NCBI GenBank assembly: GCA_964519835.1
Contig: CAZFLD010000002.1
Location: 1 to 64,000 of the forward strand
Reading direction: 5' to 3'
DNA from: CAZFLD01 sp964519835
Lineage (GTDB): Bacteria; Spirochaetota; Spirochaetia; DSM-27196; CAZFLD01
DNA: 64,000 nucleotides
The position numbers and the translations under genes are program-made. The notes below the pieces were generated by a model. The model had not been told where the DNA came from. It saw nothing but the letters and a program-made list of their open reading frames with translations, and made no database searches. Of the stretch, positions 25,745-34,254 are shown piece after piece; position 1 is the stretch's first letter, and each line of letters begins with the position of its first letter.

Positions 25745-26854
25745 GTGCGGCTGGAAACGCTGCCCGAAGGTTGCGCACAATTGGTCGAGGCCTACGAGCG
25801 TAGACTGTGGGATCAATCGCAGCTTCTTGAGATCTCGAAAAGCCTGAACTCCGGACTCGACTATGATTCTCTCATTCGGTCGTTTCTCCACGTGTGCATG
25901 GGCCATATAAAGACCATGAGCGCGGCGCTATTCGTTCGTAATCATGTTGATTCGAGAGATCTCTCCCTGCATGCCGGATACATAGGATTTGATCCGGACC
26001 CAAAGCGGACCTACGAGATACCCGAAGGGCATCCGGTGCTGCGCACGTTCGGTCGGCACTTTCGCCCGCTTACCCTCGAGGAGCTTACGGATCACGTCCC
26101 GGCGGACGAAATCGTTGCCATGCTCGCCTCGCTGCAACCCGTCATTTTGGCTCCGCTGCGGACAAAACAGACACTAAATGGAATCCTGGTGTTGTCGGAT
26201 CGGCTCGGATTTGGCCCGTTGAGCGATACCGAGTTGGAGTTTCTGGAAACCAGCACCGGACTCGCGGGCATGGCGGTCAACAACGCATTTTTGTACGAAG
26301 TCAGCACCACGGACATGATGACCAGTCTCAAACTGCGCCACTATTTCCTCCAGAGGCTGCAGGAAGAAAAAGACGTTGCCGACAAGCGCGGCCATAGGTT
26401 CTCGGTCGTCATGCTCGATATCGACCACTTCAAGTCGGTCAACGACACGTTTGGCCACATCGCGGGCGACGAGCTGATCCGCGCCGTTGCCGGCACGCTC
26501 CTCGCCACAAAACGCGAAAGCGACGTCGCGGCGCGGTACGGCGGCGAGGAGTTTATCGTGCTTCTGCCTCGCACAACATGTGCCCAGGCATTCCAGCTGG
26601 CGGAACGGATTCGCGCGCGGATCGGCGATCTTGTCATCTCAAGCGACGGAAGGGAGATAACCGCCACAGTCAGCGTCGGCGTCGGCGAGTACCGGCCGGA
26701 GGAGCCCATTCGGAAGCTTATCTCACGAACCGACGAGGCTTTGTACCGCGCGAAGACACACGGGAGAAACCGTTCGGAACTGGCCCCGGGAAACCGGCTC
26801 GAAGGCATAGGCGGCTGCGAGGACAAAAAAGATGAAGGTCAACGAATTTCTTGA
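25745..26854 (+). CDS. GAF-GGDEF diguanylate cyclase
   Basis: 369 residues. Makes cyclic di-GMP from two GTP. A GAF-type sensor domain covers about residues 30-185, and a GGDEF domain about 205-350 with FSVVMLDIDHFKSVNDTFGH, then the active-site motif RYGGEEF. RESD lies five residues before GGEEF, which is the inhibitory I-site (RXXD), so product inhibition is expected. There are no membrane helices. The start is GTG following a G-run, close to a good promoter. The end overlaps the next gene by 23 bases. Confidence 0.93.
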   Translation: MRLETLPEGCAQLVEAYERRLWDQSQLLEISKSLNSGLDYDSLIRSFLHVCMGHIKTMSAALFVRNHVDSRDLSLHAGYIGFDPDPKRTYEIPEGHPVLRTFGRHFRPLTLEELTDHVPADEIVAMLASLQPVILAPLRTKQTLNGILVLSDRLGFGPLSDTELEFLETSTGLAGMAVNNAFLYEVSTTDMMTSLKLRHYFLQRLQEEKDVADKRGHRFSVVMLDIDHFKSVNDTFGHIAGDELIRAVAGTLLATKRESDVAARYGGEEFIVLLPRTTCAQAFQLAERIRARIGDLVISSDGREITATVSVGVGEYRPEEPIRKLISRTDEALYRAKTHGRNRSELAPGNRLEGIGGCEDKKDEGQRIS

Positions 26855-27125
26855 GGCGTGTAGTCAAGCGAGCGCGCCGGAGGGAGTCGGCAAGCCCCTG
26901 CTCTCGCTGTGGTACGACAAGCGTGGCGACTGGGACAAAGCCCACCGGATCGCGCAGGATATCCCGAGCACAATCGGATCCGCGATCCATGCGTATCTGC
27001 ATCGCAAAGAAGGTGACGCCGGCAACGCCGCGTACTGGTATTCCCGGGCCGGACGCGCGCCGTATCACGGCGCCATAGACGCCGAGTGGGACGCCCTGCT
27101 GCGCGAACTAGCCGAGGCGGACTAG
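26832..27125 (+). CDS. small conserved protein of unknown function
   Basis: 97 residues. The core LLSLWYDKRGDWDKAHRIAQ and the following SAIHAYLHRKEGDAGNAAYWYSRAGR match a short helical family found widely in bacteria with no assigned function. The paired helices look like a single TPR-like unit. It begins inside the end of the cyclase gene, and its stop overlaps the convergent beta-glucosidase gene by four bases. Translation coupling to the cyclase is likely. Confidence 0.8.
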   Translation: MKVNEFLEACSQASAPEGVGKPLLSLWYDKRGDWDKAHRIAQDIPSTIGSAIHAYLHRKEGDAGNAAYWYSRAGRAPYHGAIDAEWDALLRELAEAD

Positions 27126-28573
27126 GGATCACCCCCGTCCGGTGACGGCGGTTCCCGCTGTGGGTAACGTAGCTCCGGCTCGGGTGCATCCGCATTGTCT
27201 TTTCCCGCAAGAAAGCTTCGATACCAAAGGCCGCTTTTCTTGAACCGGCGCTCTAGAGTTCCAAAGTCGACGTGGATAATCCCAAAACGCTTTTTGTACG
27301 CGTATGACCACTCGAAATTGTCCATAAACGTCCAAACGAAATAGCCGCGTACGTCTGCTCCGTCGTTGACTGCCGCGGCCGTTTCACGGAGGTACTGAGC
27401 CAAATAGTCGCGCCGCTCGTGATCTAGACACAAGCCACCGGCACAACGGTCCGTAAAGGCGGCTCCGCTTTCGGTGACATAAAGCGGCAATTGGTAACGG
27501 TTCCACGCCCAGCTCAGGACGCGCCGCATGCTCGGGGGATAGACTTCCCAGCCCATGGCGGTGAACCGACGTCCGTCTTTTGTGTACTCGTGACGAGGAA
27601 TCGGGTGGAAGTCTATGATGCCGTGGAGATACGGTACGACGCCGCAGTACTTGGCCCGATGCCTGGTGTAGGTATTGATCCCGAGGAAATCGATCGGTGT
27701 GGAGATGACGCCCATGTCGGCATCACGGATCGAGGGTACGTATCGCTCGAATCGTTTAAAAAGCTCCTCCGGATACGCTCCAAAGACGACCGGGTCGATG
27801 TATGCCGTGTTGAGAAACTGCGAAAACAGGCGAGCAGCGCGGCGGTCGAGAATCGAGTCCGTCGCGGGATTGATGTTCCAAACGTTCGAGGAGTATCCGA
27901 CCGAGGCGCCGGGCACCTCGCTCTTGATGGCGCGAACGGCATGGCCATGGGCGAGTAGCTGGTGGTGGATGGATGCAAACATGGCGCGAAAGCCGCGCCG
28001 TCTTGGTGCGTGGACTCCCAAGAGATTTCCAATAATCGAGTAGTCGCTCGGTTCGTTGATCGTGGACCACAGCGACACCCGGTCGCCAAGACGCCGCGCG
28101 AGAACCTGCGCAAACTCCGCAAAGTACCCGGCAATGTCTCGGTTTCGAAAACCGCCGATGCGGGCTTCCAAGGGCTGGGGGGTATCCCAATGAAAGAGCG
28201 TCGGAAACGGGGTGATCCGCCGCGCAAGAAGTCCATCGACAAGCCGTTCGTAGAAGTCGAGGCCCACCTGATTGACACGGCCGTGTCCACGAGGAAGAAC
28301 ACGCGGCCAGGAAACCGAAAACCGGTAGGCATTGACCCTAAGCTCCGCCAGCAGATCGAGGTCTGTATCAAGACGGTGGTAGTGGTCGCAGGCGACCTCG
28401 GCCCCGGACGATGCCCGCCGGCGATGCACAAACCGATCCCACACGCTTTCGCCCTTGCCGTCGGCGTTCCAGCCCCCCTCGATCTGGAACGCCGCACTAC
28501 CTACGCCAAAAAGAAAGTCGCTCGGAAAGTCGGAGCGTCGAGGATCGCCGCCCGTGATCCCGGCCACGCTCAC
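27122..28573 (-). CDS. GH1 beta-glucosidase
   Basis: 483 residues, a typical family 1 glycoside hydrolase. It cleaves beta-linked glucosides or galactosides from the non-reducing end. The N-terminal signature FPSDFLFGVGSAAFQIEGGW (residues 17-36) is present, with the acid/base Glu in STINEPSDY near 175 and the nucleophile in LYVTESGAAF near 380, where the usual motif is TENG. There is no signal peptide, so it acts inside the cell. The start is GTG. It is divergent from the acyltransferase gene with only 56 bases between them. Confidence 0.94.
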   Translation of the reverse strand: MSVAGITGGDPRRSDFPSDFLFGVGSAAFQIEGGWNADGKGESVWDRFVHRRRASSGAEVACDHYHRLDTDLDLLAELRVNAYRFSVSWPRVLPRGHGRVNQVGLDFYERLVDGLLARRITPFPTLFHWDTPQPLEARIGGFRNRDIAGYFAEFAQVLARRLGDRVSLWSTINEPSDYSIIGNLLGVHAPRRRGFRAMFASIHHQLLAHGHAVRAIKSEVPGASVGYSSNVWNINPATDSILDRRAARLFSQFLNTAYIDPVVFGAYPEELFKRFERYVPSIRDADMGVISTPIDFLGINTYTRHRAKYCGVVPYLHGIIDFHPIPRHEYTKDGRRFTAMGWEVYPPSMRRVLSWAWNRYQLPLYVTESGAAFTDRCAGGLCLDHERRDYLAQYLRETAAAVNDGADVRGYFVWTFMDNFEWSYAYKKRFGIIHVDFGTLERRFKKSGLWYRSFLAGKDNADAPEPELRYPQREPPSPDGGDP

Positions 28574-28586
28574 GGATATACCTCGC

Positions 28587-28616
28587 TTGTGAGCACCATG
28601 GCATCCGAGGTAGGAT
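28587..28616 (+). promoter_or_regulatory. sigma-70-type promoter of the glycerol-phosphate acyltransferase gene
   Basis: TTGTGA (28587-28592) and TAGGAT (28611-28616) with an 18-base spacer. Transcription would start about 28623, seven bases before the ATG. Confidence 0.5.
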
Positions 28617-28629
28617 TTGCGCTCACCCT

Positions 28630-29907
28630 ATGGAGCTGACAAAGCCTGAGCAATACTTCCCATACATTCAACACACACTCGATCAGGGCCACGATCCGCT
28701 GCAACTAAAAGAAAACATGATCGACCGGCTGTTCTCCGAACACCACGAGGCTCCTCATGGACGTGTCTATACCGGACACTCGATGGTCTTCAGCGAAGCC
28801 GTGTGCAAGATCCCCGCCGTGCACCACACGATCGCCGCGGACCCGGACTCCGTGCAGGTGTTGGTGCCCCGCCATCGAAGCTTGTTCGACTACGCGATTA
28901 ATCAGCCGGTCCACCACGACCTTATTAACAGCAACATCATGATAGTTGTCGGTCACAATCTCCTGGTTCATCGTTTCGATTCCTCGCTCCGCAACTTCGG
29001 GGGCTTTTTGTTCTTGAGAAACGACGAGTTCCTTCAGCGGCCGGGACTACCACGCGTTTGGCTGACCAAGGACCGCTACTTGAAGGAAGTCTTTCCCGCG
29101 TACCTCCGTGATCAGATGGTGTCCGGCGCCGAGCCCCGGCACGACTTGATGGTCTACCTGGAGTATGAGAGAGATACACGCACGGGCAGGAGCAACGCGG
29201 GCCGCACCAAAACCGGCCGGCTTCGCAAACTCAACTGGTCCTTTTTGCGTGTACTGCAAGACGTGGTGGCCGACTCTTCGGTAAGGCTCTTTATCACCCC
29301 GATAAACGTTTCATTCTCCAAGGTACCCGACACTCCTTTTATTGTTCATCCGACACGGCTCAAGGGCATCTTCAAGAAACTCAGCTACCTCCACGAGCAG
29401 CGCTTTGTGTTCCACTACTTCCCAAGCTACGCGGAACGACACCCGGAAGGAAAGGTCAAGGCAACCGTAACATATGGCACGCCGGAAGCAATCAACGATC
29501 TCGACTTTTCCACCTTTCGCAGTATCAAGGACTATGCCGACGGCCTGCGTACCCGCATTGGTCTTCTCGAAACCGTGTACCCGGCGGCGTTTTTGTTCTC
29601 CGCGATGGGAAACGAGACCGAGTTGGAGCTCCAAGCGCTCGACGATCGTATGCGACGGATCTTCGACACCCTGCAGGCCAAAGGCGTTGATTGCGCGCCG
29701 ATCTGCGACGTCGACGGAGGATTGCTGCCCGTCGAGGCAATCGTAGACTCGGCGGCGGTAAACCTCAACACAAACCCAAACTTCCTGTTCCTCGGTCCCC
29801 GTACGCGTCGCTACATCAAAACCAAAGGCGGCCGGGTCACAAGCAGTGACCCTCAGCTGCAAAAGTGGTACGCGACCTCCTTGGCGCACCTTCTTGGGAA
29901 ACCATAG
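28630..29907 (+). CDS. glycerol-3-phosphate/phospholipid acyltransferase
   Basis: 425 residues. A PlsB-type acyltransferase that starts phospholipid synthesis by acylating glycerol-3-phosphate. The catalytic HX4D motif is VPRHRSLFDYA near residue 80. Motif II is close to GGFLFLRNDEF, motif III to YLEYERDTRTGR, and motif IV to LFITPINVSFSK. It is shorter than the E. coli PlsB (about 800 residues) and resembles the compact spirochaete and chlamydial forms. No strong ribosome binding site is visible; the promoter predicts a very short leader. Just after the stop are two more copies of the ten bases that include the stop codon. Confidence 0.82.
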   Translation: MELTKPEQYFPYIQHTLDQGHDPLQLKENMIDRLFSEHHEAPHGRVYTGHSMVFSEAVCKIPAVHHTIAADPDSVQVLVPRHRSLFDYAINQPVHHDLINSNIMIVVGHNLLVHRFDSSLRNFGGFLFLRNDEFLQRPGLPRVWLTKDRYLKEVFPAYLRDQMVSGAEPRHDLMVYLEYERDTRTGRSNAGRTKTGRLRKLNWSFLRVLQDVVADSSVRLFITPINVSFSKVPDTPFIVHPTRLKGIFKKLSYLHEQRFVFHYFPSYAERHPEGKVKATVTYGTPEAINDLDFSTFRSIKDYADGLRTRIGLLETVYPAAFLFSAMGNETELELQALDDRMRRIFDTLQAKGVDCAPICDVDGGLLPVEAIVDSAAVNLNTNPNFLFLGPRTRRYIKTKGGRVTSSDPQLQKWYATSLAHLLGKP

Positions 29908-29941
29908 GCGCCCCCTTATAAACCATAGGAGAAACCATAGG
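29899..29941. repeat. ten-base repeat, three copies, spanning the acyltransferase stop
   Basis: AAACCATAGG occurs at 29899-29908, 29920-29929 and 29932-29941. The first copy contains the stop codon of the acyltransferase gene. This looks like local duplication of the gene tail. Confidence 0.6.
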
Positions 29942-29988
29942 CGGCGGTAGCTGAGTCAGAGGCTGATTTCAACAGCCCTCCGGCCAAC

Positions 29989-30432
29989 TCAGTCGTCGTC
30001 CGACTTCAAGTACTCGTATCCTTCGAGCAGTTGTTTCCGGAACGGCCTAAGCGCCACGATGCCGATAAGATTGCGCACACCGGGAAGGAGCACCAAAACC
30101 GCGATTCCCGCCGTCGCAAAACCCGGGATCCCAAACAAGAACGCGGATAGAATCGAGGCCGCCATTCGACGGTATGCGACTGCCGGAAATCCCACGGTGT
30201 CGTCTTTGATCTCCCGCAACGCACGGACAACAGACGTCAGAGTCAGCAACAGTCCCACGGGGCACGTGATCGCGGCGATCAGGATCAAGAGCTGTAGAGC
30301 GAAATAGGTTTCGAGGACAAAAAACAAGACAACGTTGGAAAGACCGAACAGAGCCGCAAGCAAGATCCACAGGTGGAGCTTGAGGAAAAACAGCTTGCCC
30401 ACATGGCCCAACGTCATGCCTGAGGAACTCAT
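29989..30432 (-). CDS. four-helix membrane protein, unknown function
   Basis: 147 residues. Hydrophobic helices are LHLWILLAALFGLSNVVLFFVL, LLILIAAITCPVGLLLTLTSV, ASILSAFLFGIPGFATAGIAV and VLVLLPGVRNLIGIVAL. The C-terminus is charged and cytoplasmic (KQLLEGYEYLKSDDD). No family is recognised. It is divergent from the sigma-54 activator gene, with 108 bases between them. Confidence 0.65.
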   Translation of the reverse strand: MSSSGMTLGHVGKLFFLKLHLWILLAALFGLSNVVLFFVLETYFALQLLILIAAITCPVGLLLTLTSVVRALREIKDDTVGFPAVAYRRMAASILSAFLFGIPGFATAGIAVLVLLPGVRNLIGIVALRPFRKQLLEGYEYLKSDDD

Positions 30433-30540
30433 GGCGCCCAGTGTATAGGCGCAAACCGGTCATACCCAGCACCCCGGACGAGTAATAGGCAAAAACACTT
30501 GCAAACGGGACAAAAATCAACAGAGTTACTATGTAGATCG

Positions 30541-31677
30541 ATGCGTGTATTGGTATTTGATACAGATGGGCAACTCGGAGACAATCTAAAACTGAATCTG
30601 CCCAGAGAGTACGCGCCAAGTCGCTACGCACTCGAGGAGTCGCACGCCTACCTCGTTCTCGAGGAGCGCCCCGACGTGGTTATCCTCGAGCATGACGGAA
30701 GCCACGAAGCTCTGCGGCGTCGTATTCACGCGATATCGTCGGTTGCCGATCCTCCGGCCGTAATCGTTTCCGGCGACGGCACCGATGTTGCTACCGCGGT
30801 AGTGGCGCTGCGCTCGGGTGCGGTTGATTATGCAACAAACCGGTCGGCTGCCGAAGAGATCGAACGACGCATCCGGGATGCCGCGCGGATTCGCTTCCAT
30901 TTGATCTCGCGCCCGGCGGACCAGGTGTTCGACGCGTCAGAAGAGGTCGTGCTGCGTTTTGTCGGGACAAGTCCCCTCGCACATCGCTTGAGAAAGACAC
31001 TTATACGCTTTGGCGCGGTGCAGAGCGCGGTCGTTTTGACCGGCGAGAGCGGCACGGGCAAAGAAGTCGCCGCCCACATCCTGCATGAGCTTTCGTCGCG
31101 GTCAAACCGGAAATTCGTCCCGGTCAACTGCGCCGCGGTTCCGCCGCCGATCTTCGAGTCGGAGTTTTTTGGATCGGAAAAAGGAGCCTTCACCGATGCC
31201 GTGACCAGACCCGGCTACATCCAGGAGGCCGACGGCGGAACTCTGTTTCTCGACGAAATCGGAGAGCTACCACTCTACCTGCAAGCGAAGCTGCTACGTG
31301 CCCTCGAGAACGGCTCAGTGTACCGGGTAGGCGGCCGGCACCCGATACCGGTGGATGTTCGGACAATTGCGGCCACGAACCGTAACCTCAAAGCGATGGT
31401 CGAGGCGGGACAGTTTCGTCGTGACCTTTTCTACCGTATAGCGGTATTGGCGTGCGAGTTCCCACCGCTTCGTTCGCGGCGCGAAGACATAATCACCCTG
31501 GCGCTGCACTATCTCAGCCGGCACCACCGCCAGTTCCGCTTGAGTCCGGCCGCGGCGAGACGGCTGACGGAATACGACTGGCCGGGAAATGTCCGAGAAT
31601 TGCGAAACACCTTGGAGCGAGCGGTGGCCTTTTGCGACCAGCCGGTAATCCAGGCCGAGCACATCGCCTACATCTGA
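30541..31677 (+). CDS. sigma-54-dependent activator with degenerate receiver and no DNA-binding domain
   Basis: 378 residues. Residues 1-115 have a receiver-like fold, but the phospho-acceptor Asp is Glu50 (VVILEHDG) and the conserved Lys is Asn100 (VDYATN), so it should not be phosphorylated normally. An AAA+ sigma-54 activator domain follows: Walker A GESGTGKE at 168-175, GAFTDA at 215-220 where GAFTGA is the textbook loop, Walker B GGTLFLDEIGELP, and the arginine-rich RRDLFYRI. The protein ends eight residues after the AAA+ lid, with no Fis-type helix-turn-helix. It may work without fixed DNA sites, like the known HTH-less activators, or act with a partner. TACTAT lies eight bases before the ATG. 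Position 30499 is an in-frame alternative that adds 14 residues. Confidence 0.88.
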   Translation: MRVLVFDTDGQLGDNLKLNLPREYAPSRYALEESHAYLVLEERPDVVILEHDGSHEALRRRIHAISSVADPPAVIVSGDGTDVATAVVALRSGAVDYATNRSAAEEIERRIRDAARIRFHLISRPADQVFDASEEVVLRFVGTSPLAHRLRKTLIRFGAVQSAVVLTGESGTGKEVAAHILHELSSRSNRKFVPVNCAAVPPPIFESEFFGSEKGAFTDAVTRPGYIQEADGGTLFLDEIGELPLYLQAKLLRALENGSVYRVGGRHPIPVDVRTIAATNRNLKAMVEAGQFRRDLFYRIAVLACEFPPLRSRREDIITLALHYLSRHHRQFRLSPAAARRLTEYDWPGNVRELRNTLERAVAFCDQPVIQAEHIAYI

Positions 31678-31747
31678 GAAACGATTGTCAAACCGGTACA
31701 GAGAGTGTCGGCCGCGACCGCACTCTACGATCGTTGTCGCGGGCCGA

Positions 31748-32233
31748 TTACTGCAGGATGCGGACGTGGAGGGCGTCAATCACGGCGACGTCGCCGCGCA
31801 CCTCGCGTATTGTGCCGACGACAAGCACCTGTGAGTTGGCCTCAATAAGACCGGGTGGGGGATTTCGGCTGGGCCGTGAAGGAATACGCGCGGCAAACTC
31901 CGGGCCTGTTACGCGGGCGATTGCCCGATATGCCACAACCTGACGTACGCTACGCCACTCCCCTGAGACAATCTCGATCTCTGCTACAAAGTTCTCGGGA
32001 TCCTCGTTGACGATTACGATGGTGGAGACGATGGCCTCGAGAATAAAATACCGGTCGTCCTCCAAAATCGCGGCCCGGCCGCGCTGGACAGCCTGGTCGA
32101 GGACGGCAAGCGAGACATCCAGATTAACCACATCCTCGAGATCTTCAGGTGTCGCCGCCCAGACGGTGCCTCCGGCAAACGACAGAAAAAGGGCAAGAAG
32201 TAGTGCGGCTAACAATGTGCGGTAGGATTTCAT
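31748..32233 (-). CDS. exported protein of unknown function
   Basis: 161 residues. A signal peptide (LLAALLLALFLSFAGGTVWA, cleavage at VWA-A) is followed by a short helical part and an OB-like beta region: DPENFVAEIEIVSGEWRS, SQVLVVGTIREVRGDVAVIDALHVRIL. No family is recognised. The ATG follows GGGGAG at about seven bases. It is convergent with the sigma-54 activator gene. Confidence 0.65.
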   Translation of the reverse strand: MKSYRTLLAALLLALFLSFAGGTVWAATPEDLEDVVNLDVSLAVLDQAVQRGRAAILEDDRYFILEAIVSTIVIVNEDPENFVAEIEIVSGEWRSVRQVVAYRAIARVTGPEFAARIPSRPSRNPPPGLIEANSQVLVVGTIREVRGDVAVIDALHVRILQ

Positions 32234-32267
32234 GGCGCGGCTCCCCGGTAGCGATCGTAGTCGACAA

Positions 32268-32296
32268 TTGAAGGGCGGTCAAGTTTGGACTATACT
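32268..32296 (+). promoter_or_regulatory. upstream promoter of the STAS-zinc ribbon gene
   Basis: TTGAAG (32268-32273) and TATACT (32291-32296) with a 17-base spacer, some 15 bases upstream of a second, stronger promoter. Confidence 0.5.
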
Positions 32297-32310
32297 GAGG
32301 ATCGTCCGGT

Positions 32311-32339
32311 TTGACAAAGCATATAGGCGTCCATAGAAT
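32311..32339 (+). promoter_or_regulatory. consensus sigma-70 promoter of the STAS-zinc ribbon gene
   Basis: TTGACA (32311-32316), a 17-base spacer and TAGAAT (32334-32339): the best promoter in the window. Transcription from about 32346 leaves a leader of about 49 bases with the ribosome binding site GGGAG before the ATG at 32395. Confidence 0.8.
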
Positions 32340-32394
32340 GGCCCGATAATACGAGGTAAGAATATACGACTCCGACAGGAGCGCAGGGAGAACT

Positions 32395-32946
32395 ATGAAC
32401 AACAACGACATCGTCCCCGGATTCGATGAGGAAAAGGACGAAAGCCTAAAAATCCGACTCCAGCGGATCGATGGCGCCGATGCCTGCCTAGTCCTCTACC
32501 TCACGGGCTATATTGACACTTATAACTCAACGTTTTTTCAGAAGCGGGTCACCAAGGCCATCGAAGCCGGTTATACACGGCTTATTTTTCACTGCGGCGG
32601 ACTTAACTACGTTTCCAGCACCGGCATCGGTTCCTTTACGGCCTTCCTCAAGTCCGTCAAACCGAAGAACGGTGATCTTGTCCTCCTCGAGATTCAACCA
32701 AAGGTGTACGAAGTTTTTCAACTGCTTGGGTTCTCCCAGTTTTTCAACATCAAGGATAACTTAGACGAGGCCGTCGAGTTTTTTACCAAAGGGACAAAGA
32801 CGGTCGAGACCAGCATATTTCCAAAGATCTTCAAGTGCCCGATCTGTTCAACCCGGCTCAAGGCGGTAAAGCCCGGCCGGTTTCGCTGCTCTGAGTGCAA
32901 GACAATTCTTGCCATCGACAATTCGGGTCAGGTATTTCTCGGGTAG
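32395..32946 (+). CDS. STAS-domain protein with C-terminal zinc ribbon
   Basis: 183 residues. The N-terminal two thirds is a STAS domain of the anti-sigma-factor-antagonist type: VLYLTGYIDTYNSTFFQKRV near 30-49 and LIFHCGGLNYVSSTGIGSFTAFL, where the Ser/Thr of SSTGIG is the usual phosphorylation site. The C-terminal 40 residues carry two Cys pairs, CPICSTRLK and FRCSECKTIL, forming a zinc ribbon. No partner kinase or phosphatase is adjacent. Two tandem promoters suggest high or switchable expression. Confidence 0.88.
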   Translation: MNNNDIVPGFDEEKDESLKIRLQRIDGADACLVLYLTGYIDTYNSTFFQKRVTKAIEAGYTRLIFHCGGLNYVSSTGIGSFTAFLKSVKPKNGDLVLLEIQPKVYEVFQLLGFSQFFNIKDNLDEAVEFFTKGTKTVETSIFPKIFKCPICSTRLKAVKPGRFRCSECKTILAIDNSGQVFLG

Positions 32947-33034
32947 TTTAGAGCTTCTAGCAAGGACCGGACGTCAGTACGGGGGGCGAGCGCCGTTTTG
33001 AGTTGCGGCGCTTCTCGTGGGGGAACTTCTCGCC

Positions 33035-33424
33035 ATGGACAAGACGAAAATTGAAGGCTTTATGATTAACCTCTCTTTGACCTTTGAGGAGGTTGGGGAG
33101 AATATTTGGGTCATACACGACGAGGACAGGGGCATCGGCCATGTTGTCGTATTCGCGGAGGGCGACCTGGTGACGGTTCGTACCAAGGTCATGCAAGTGC
33201 CCAACAAACGGCGCGAGCAATTCTTTGAGGATCTGTTGCGGCTCAACTCGGAGATGGTGCACGGGGCATACGCCCTGGAAAACGACGATGTGATCATCAT
33301 CGACACGTTGGAGCTCGTAACGATGGACCTCGAGGAGTTTCAGGCCTCATTGGACGCCACGGGCTTGGCCGTTGCGCAGCACTATCCTCGCCTCTCGAAG
33401 TATCGGACCGCGGCAGGAGGGTAA
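33035..33424 (+). CDS. YbjN/secretion-chaperone-like protein upstream of pspA
   Basis: About 129 residues. The alpha/beta pattern, for example NLSLTFEEVGENIWVIHD, GIGHVVVFAEGDLVTVRTKVMQV and EQFFEDLLRLNSEMVHGAYALENDDVIIIDTLEL, is that of the YbjN/type III secretion-chaperone-like fold. GTG 33017 is in frame, but ATG 33035 follows GGGGGA and is preferred. The stop is two bases before the pspA start, so the pair is one operon. A hairpin (CGAGCGCCG with CGGCGCTTCTCG, about 32988-33014) precedes it. The exact role is unknown; pairing with PspA suggests envelope stress. Confidence 0.7.
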   Translation: MDKTKIEGFMINLSLTFEEVGENIWVIHDEDRGIGHVVVFAEGDLVTVRTKVMQVPNKRREQFFEDLLRLNSEMVHGAYALENDDVIIIDTLELVTMDLEEFQASLDATGLAVAQHYPRLSKYRTAAGG

Positions 33425-33426
33425 CC

Positions 33427-34254
33427 GTGGGCATATTTGATCGATTTCGCCGGGTTGTTAAATCAAATCTCAATGATTTGATCAGCAAAGCCGAAAACCC
33501 GGAAAAGATGCTCAACCAGCTGATCATCGACATGAACCAACAGCTGATTGAGTCCAAAAAGAGTGTTGCCTCCGCCATTGCCGATGAGAAAAAACTCGAA
33601 CGGCAGGTGCAGGAAAACGTCGCGCAGGGGCAGGAGTGGGAGAGAAAGGCCATGCTCGCACTCCGAGCCGGGAAAGAGGATTTGGCCAAAGAGGCACTCC
33701 TCCGCAAACAGGAATACGACAAAGCCGCCGCGCAGTACCAGCAACAGTGGGACGCACAACACGAATCTGTGGAAAAGCTCAAAAGCGCGCTGCGGGGACT
33801 GCAGCAAAAGATAGAGGAAGCTCAGCGGAAGAAAAACTTGCTGATCGCACGCACCAAGAGAGCCGAGGCCCAAAAGCGAATTCAGTCTACGCTCGGCAGC
33901 ATGGCCGAAACCTCCGCCTTTGAGGTCTTCGAGAAGGTGTCCCAGAGGGTCGATCAGATGGAAGCCGAAGTCGACGCTATGGGCGAGATCGAGGATATGG
34001 GCCGCAAGGACGACCTCGAATCGAAATTCGCCGAGCTCGAAAGCTCCGGGGGGGCCGGCGCCGATAGGCTTCTCGACGACCTCAAAAAGCGGATGGCGCT
34101 CGAAGACCAGACCGGTTCCGCCGGTTCGGGCGGAGGCGGCACCGCGGACTCCGACAAAGCATCAAGCAGTTCGAATACGGATGCCGGCGACGCCGAAGAT
34201 CCACTCGCCGACCTAAAGCGGAGAATGGACGAGGAGTCGGCCGACTCCACGTGA
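33427..34254 (+). CDS. pspA: PspA/IM30-family membrane-stress protein
   Basis: 275 residues. The first 200 are the long coiled coil of PspA: MGIFDRFRRVVKSNLNDLIS at the start, ENPEKMLNQLIIDMNQQL, and a charged helix with RQVQENVAQGQEWERKAMLAL. The family binds stressed inner membrane and preserves the proton-motive force. The C-terminal 70 residues add a feature not usual for E. coli PspA: two similar helices, LLDDLKKRMALED and PLADLKRRMDEES, joined by a Gly/Ser-rich linker, which could bind a partner. It starts three bases after the YbjN-like gene and ends overlapping the regulator gene by four bases. Confidence 0.9.
   Translation: MGIFDRFRRVVKSNLNDLISKAENPEKMLNQLIIDMNQQLIESKKSVASAIADEKKLERQVQENVAQGQEWERKAMLALRAGKEDLAKEALLRKQEYDKAAAQYQQQWDAQHESVEKLKSALRGLQQKIEEAQRKKNLLIARTKRAEAQKRIQSTLGSMAETSAFEVFEKVSQRVDQMEAEVDAMGEIEDMGRKDDLESKFAELESSGGAGADRLLDDLKKRMALEDQTGSAGSGGGGTADSDKASSSSNTDAGDAEDPLADLKRRMDEESADST

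Noticed and set aside
31704..31730. Hairpin AGAGTGTCGG / CCGCACTCT between convergent genes as a terminator
   Set aside because: Has a bulge and no T-tract on either strand.
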